Positions 14,202 through 15,548 of a stretch of DNA of 15,548 nt are shown one piece after another (the stretch's first letter is position 1; each line of letters starts with the position of its first letter). Both the position numbers and the translations under genes were made by a program. The notes under the pieces were generated by a model. The model was given only the letters and a program-made list of their open reading frames with translations. It was not told the origin of the DNA and did no database searches. Origin of the DNA: Granulicella sp. (GTDB lineage: Bacteria; Acidobacteriota; Terriglobia; Terriglobales; Acidobacteriaceae); NCBI GenBank assembly GCA_003133205.1, contig PKWK01000328.1, forward strand, positions 24,902 to 40,449. Direction: 5' to 3'.

Positions 14202-15548
14202 ATGTTCCGCTACTCACAAACCTTCGCTATATACCTCTCACCCAACAGGCCGCTGAAAGCCCTGCGCACATGGAGGATGCCTGTCGGGGCCTTACTTTTA
14301 TTGAGCGTCGCGGCAAACCTGACGGCTCCTGGGCAGAACAGGAGGGAATCCGCAGCTTCGATCGAAGTAAGGATCGACCGCTCCATCGCCGGCATGACTT
14401 TGGAGGAGAAGATATCGCTGATCTCCGGCGGTAGCATCCTTGGATCGACGGCACTTCCTCGCCTTGGCATTCCGGCATTTCGGATGGGCGACGGACCGAT
14501 TGGGGCGCATGACCCTTCGCCCTCGACTGCGTTCGCAGCGGGAATCGCGCTCGCAGCCACATGGGATCGCGACCTTGCGGACCGTATCGGTACCCAGATT
14601 GGGCGAGATTCGCGTTCACGAGGAGCGGCATTTCTGCTGGGACCGGGAATGAACATCTATCGCGCGCCTATGAACGGACGCAACCACGAATATCTCGGCG
14701 AAGACCCATTTTTAGCCGGCCAGTTGGCTGTCCACTACGTCGAGGGAGTGCAGTCGCAGAACGTGGCCGCCACCATCAAGCACTTCGTCGGCAACGACTC
14801 CGAGTTTGCGCGCTTTACGTCGGACACCGTGGTCAGCGAGCGAGCGTTGCGCGAGATCTATTTGCCGGCGTTCGAGGCTGCGGTCAGACAGGGCCGCGCT
14901 GCGGCCATCATGGACTCGTACAACCGTTTGAACGGAACGTGGATGACAGAGAATAAGCATCTGAATGACGAGGTCGCGAAGCGGCAGTGGCACTTCGATG
15001 GCCTTATCATGTCGGACTGGATTGCCACCCATGAGGGCGCCGCTGCAGCGAATGGAGGCCTCGATCTGGAGATGCCCGCGCCCCTGTATTTCAATCTGGA
15101 GACCCTGATTCCTGCTGTGAAGAGTGGCACCGTGAAGGAGTCGGAGATAGACGACAAGGTGAGGCGGTTGCTCCGCATTGCAGCGCGGTTCGGGTGGATC
15201 ACCCCGGCAGCGGAAGGTGTGGGATGGGTCAGCCACGATCCTCTGGACATCGACATTCCGCGCTACAACCAGCAGGGCCGCGAGGTCGCATTGCAGGGAG
15301 CACTTGAGAGTGCGACGCTGCTGAAGAACGAGGGCGGCCTGCTTCCGCTCGATCCGGTCAGGTTCAAGCGGATCGCCGTGATAGGACCGAATGCCGACCC
15401 CGGATACGCAACCGGTGGCGGAAGCGGGATGGTTCCTCCATTCTTTCTGACAGGCCCGTTCAAGGGCATCAGCGACCATTTGGGCGTTCGTGGCAACGTG
15501 ACCTACGCCCAGGGGATCGACAGGCTCGACGTGCTGGCTCAGCAAACC
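14202..15548 (+). CDS. GH3 beta-glucosidase-like enzyme, 3' end beyond the window
   Basis: The frame from ATG 14202 stays open to the last base, giving 449 residues of a protein usually 750-900 long. A signal sequence core lies at about 27-40. The GH3 N-terminal barrel follows: MTLEEKISLISGG, RMGDGPIG (Asp97), LLGPGMNIYRAPMNGRN, EYLGEDPFLAGQLA, TIKHFVGND (Lys193-His194), SYNRLNG, and GLIMSDW with catalytic nucleophile Asp272. The second domain begins with ESATLLKNEGGLLPLD and IAVIGPNAD; the general acid and Fn3-like tail lie outside the window. It would release terminal beta-linked glucose (or a related sugar) from oligosaccharides outside the cytoplasm. GGAGGG (14192-14197) is four bases before ATG. 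The intact catalytic half contrasts with the GH3 tail remnant at 6150-6452. Confidence 0.93.
   Translation, partial: MFRYSQTFAIYLSPNRPLKALRTWRMPVGALLLLSVAANLTAPGQNRRESAASIEVRIDRSIAGMTLEEKISLISGGSILGSTALPRLGIPAFRMGDGPIGAHDPSPSTAFAAGIALAATWDRDLADRIGTQIGRDSRSRGAAFLLGPGMNIYRAPMNGRNHEYLGEDPFLAGQLAVHYVEGVQSQNVAATIKHFVGNDSEFARFTSDTVVSERALREIYLPAFEAAVRQGRAAAIMDSYNRLNGTWMTENKHLNDEVAKRQWHFDGLIMSDWIATHEGAAAANGGLDLEMPAPLYFNLETLIPAVKSGTVKESEIDDKVRRLLRIAARFGWITPAAEGVGWVSHDPLDIDIPRYNQQGREVALQGALESATLLKNEGGLLPLDPVRFKRIAVIGPNADPGYATGGGSGMVPPFFLTGPFKGISDHLGVRGNVTYAQGIDRLDVLAQQT

Noticed and set aside
14712..15545. Minus-strand open frame of 277 codons at the right end
   Set aside because: Antisense to the GH3 catalytic domain, whose plus-strand motifs are unambiguous.

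Overview
The window looks like a carbohydrate-utilisation region of a soil-type, moderately GC-rich Gram-negative bacterium. The mix of secreted GH31 (with PA14 insert), GH3, SGNH and BD-FAE-like esterases, LacI control, an FHS-type sugar symporter and scattered IS21 and relaxase debris fits Acidobacteriota (Acidobacteriaceae). That placement is inference; no rRNA or marker gene is present.

Layout. (a) 1-2933: the 3' part of a FucP-like sugar:H+ symporter, a LacI-family regulator, and a convergent aldo/keto reductase of the L-galactose/L-fucose dehydrogenase type with a LacI-type palindrome just upstream. (b) 2934-3472: no intact gene; a wrecked MobF-type relaxase/helicase fragment sits between short repeats resembling IS21-family ends. 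(c) 3473-6160, minus strand: a secreted GH43-like beta-propeller protein, a small unrecognised ORF, and a secreted alpha/beta-hydrolase esterase. (d) 6150-6795: a frameshifted remnant of the C-terminal Fn3-like domain of a lost GH3 enzyme, then a hairpin and a very AT-rich stretch. (e) 6796-9804, plus strand: a class-II xylose-isomerase-like TIM barrel and a full-length L-fucose isomerase. (f) 9805-10436: an IS21 IstA N-terminal remnant and a doubtful AlpA-like scrap. (g) 10437-15548: a secreted GH31 alpha-xylosidase-like enzyme (minus), divergent from an SGNH esterase and a GH3 beta-glucosidase that runs off the window (plus).

How it may work together (inference): the extracytoplasmic enzymes could deacetylate and trim a hemicellulose such as fucosylated, acetylated xyloglucan (GH31 for alpha-xylose, GH3 for beta-glucose, two esterases for acetyl groups). 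The symporter could import L-fucose, which FucI would isomerise or the aldo/keto reductase oxidise; the xylose-isomerase-like protein could take the xylose. No alpha-L-fucosidase, fuculokinase or fuculose-phosphate aldolase is in the window, so the pathway is incomplete here.

Nothing here is clearly a new kind of system. The points most worth a second look are the xylose-isomerase-like protein with a metal-ligand Asp replaced by His, its pairing with FucI in a block bordered by gene debris, and the two possible fates for L-fucose.
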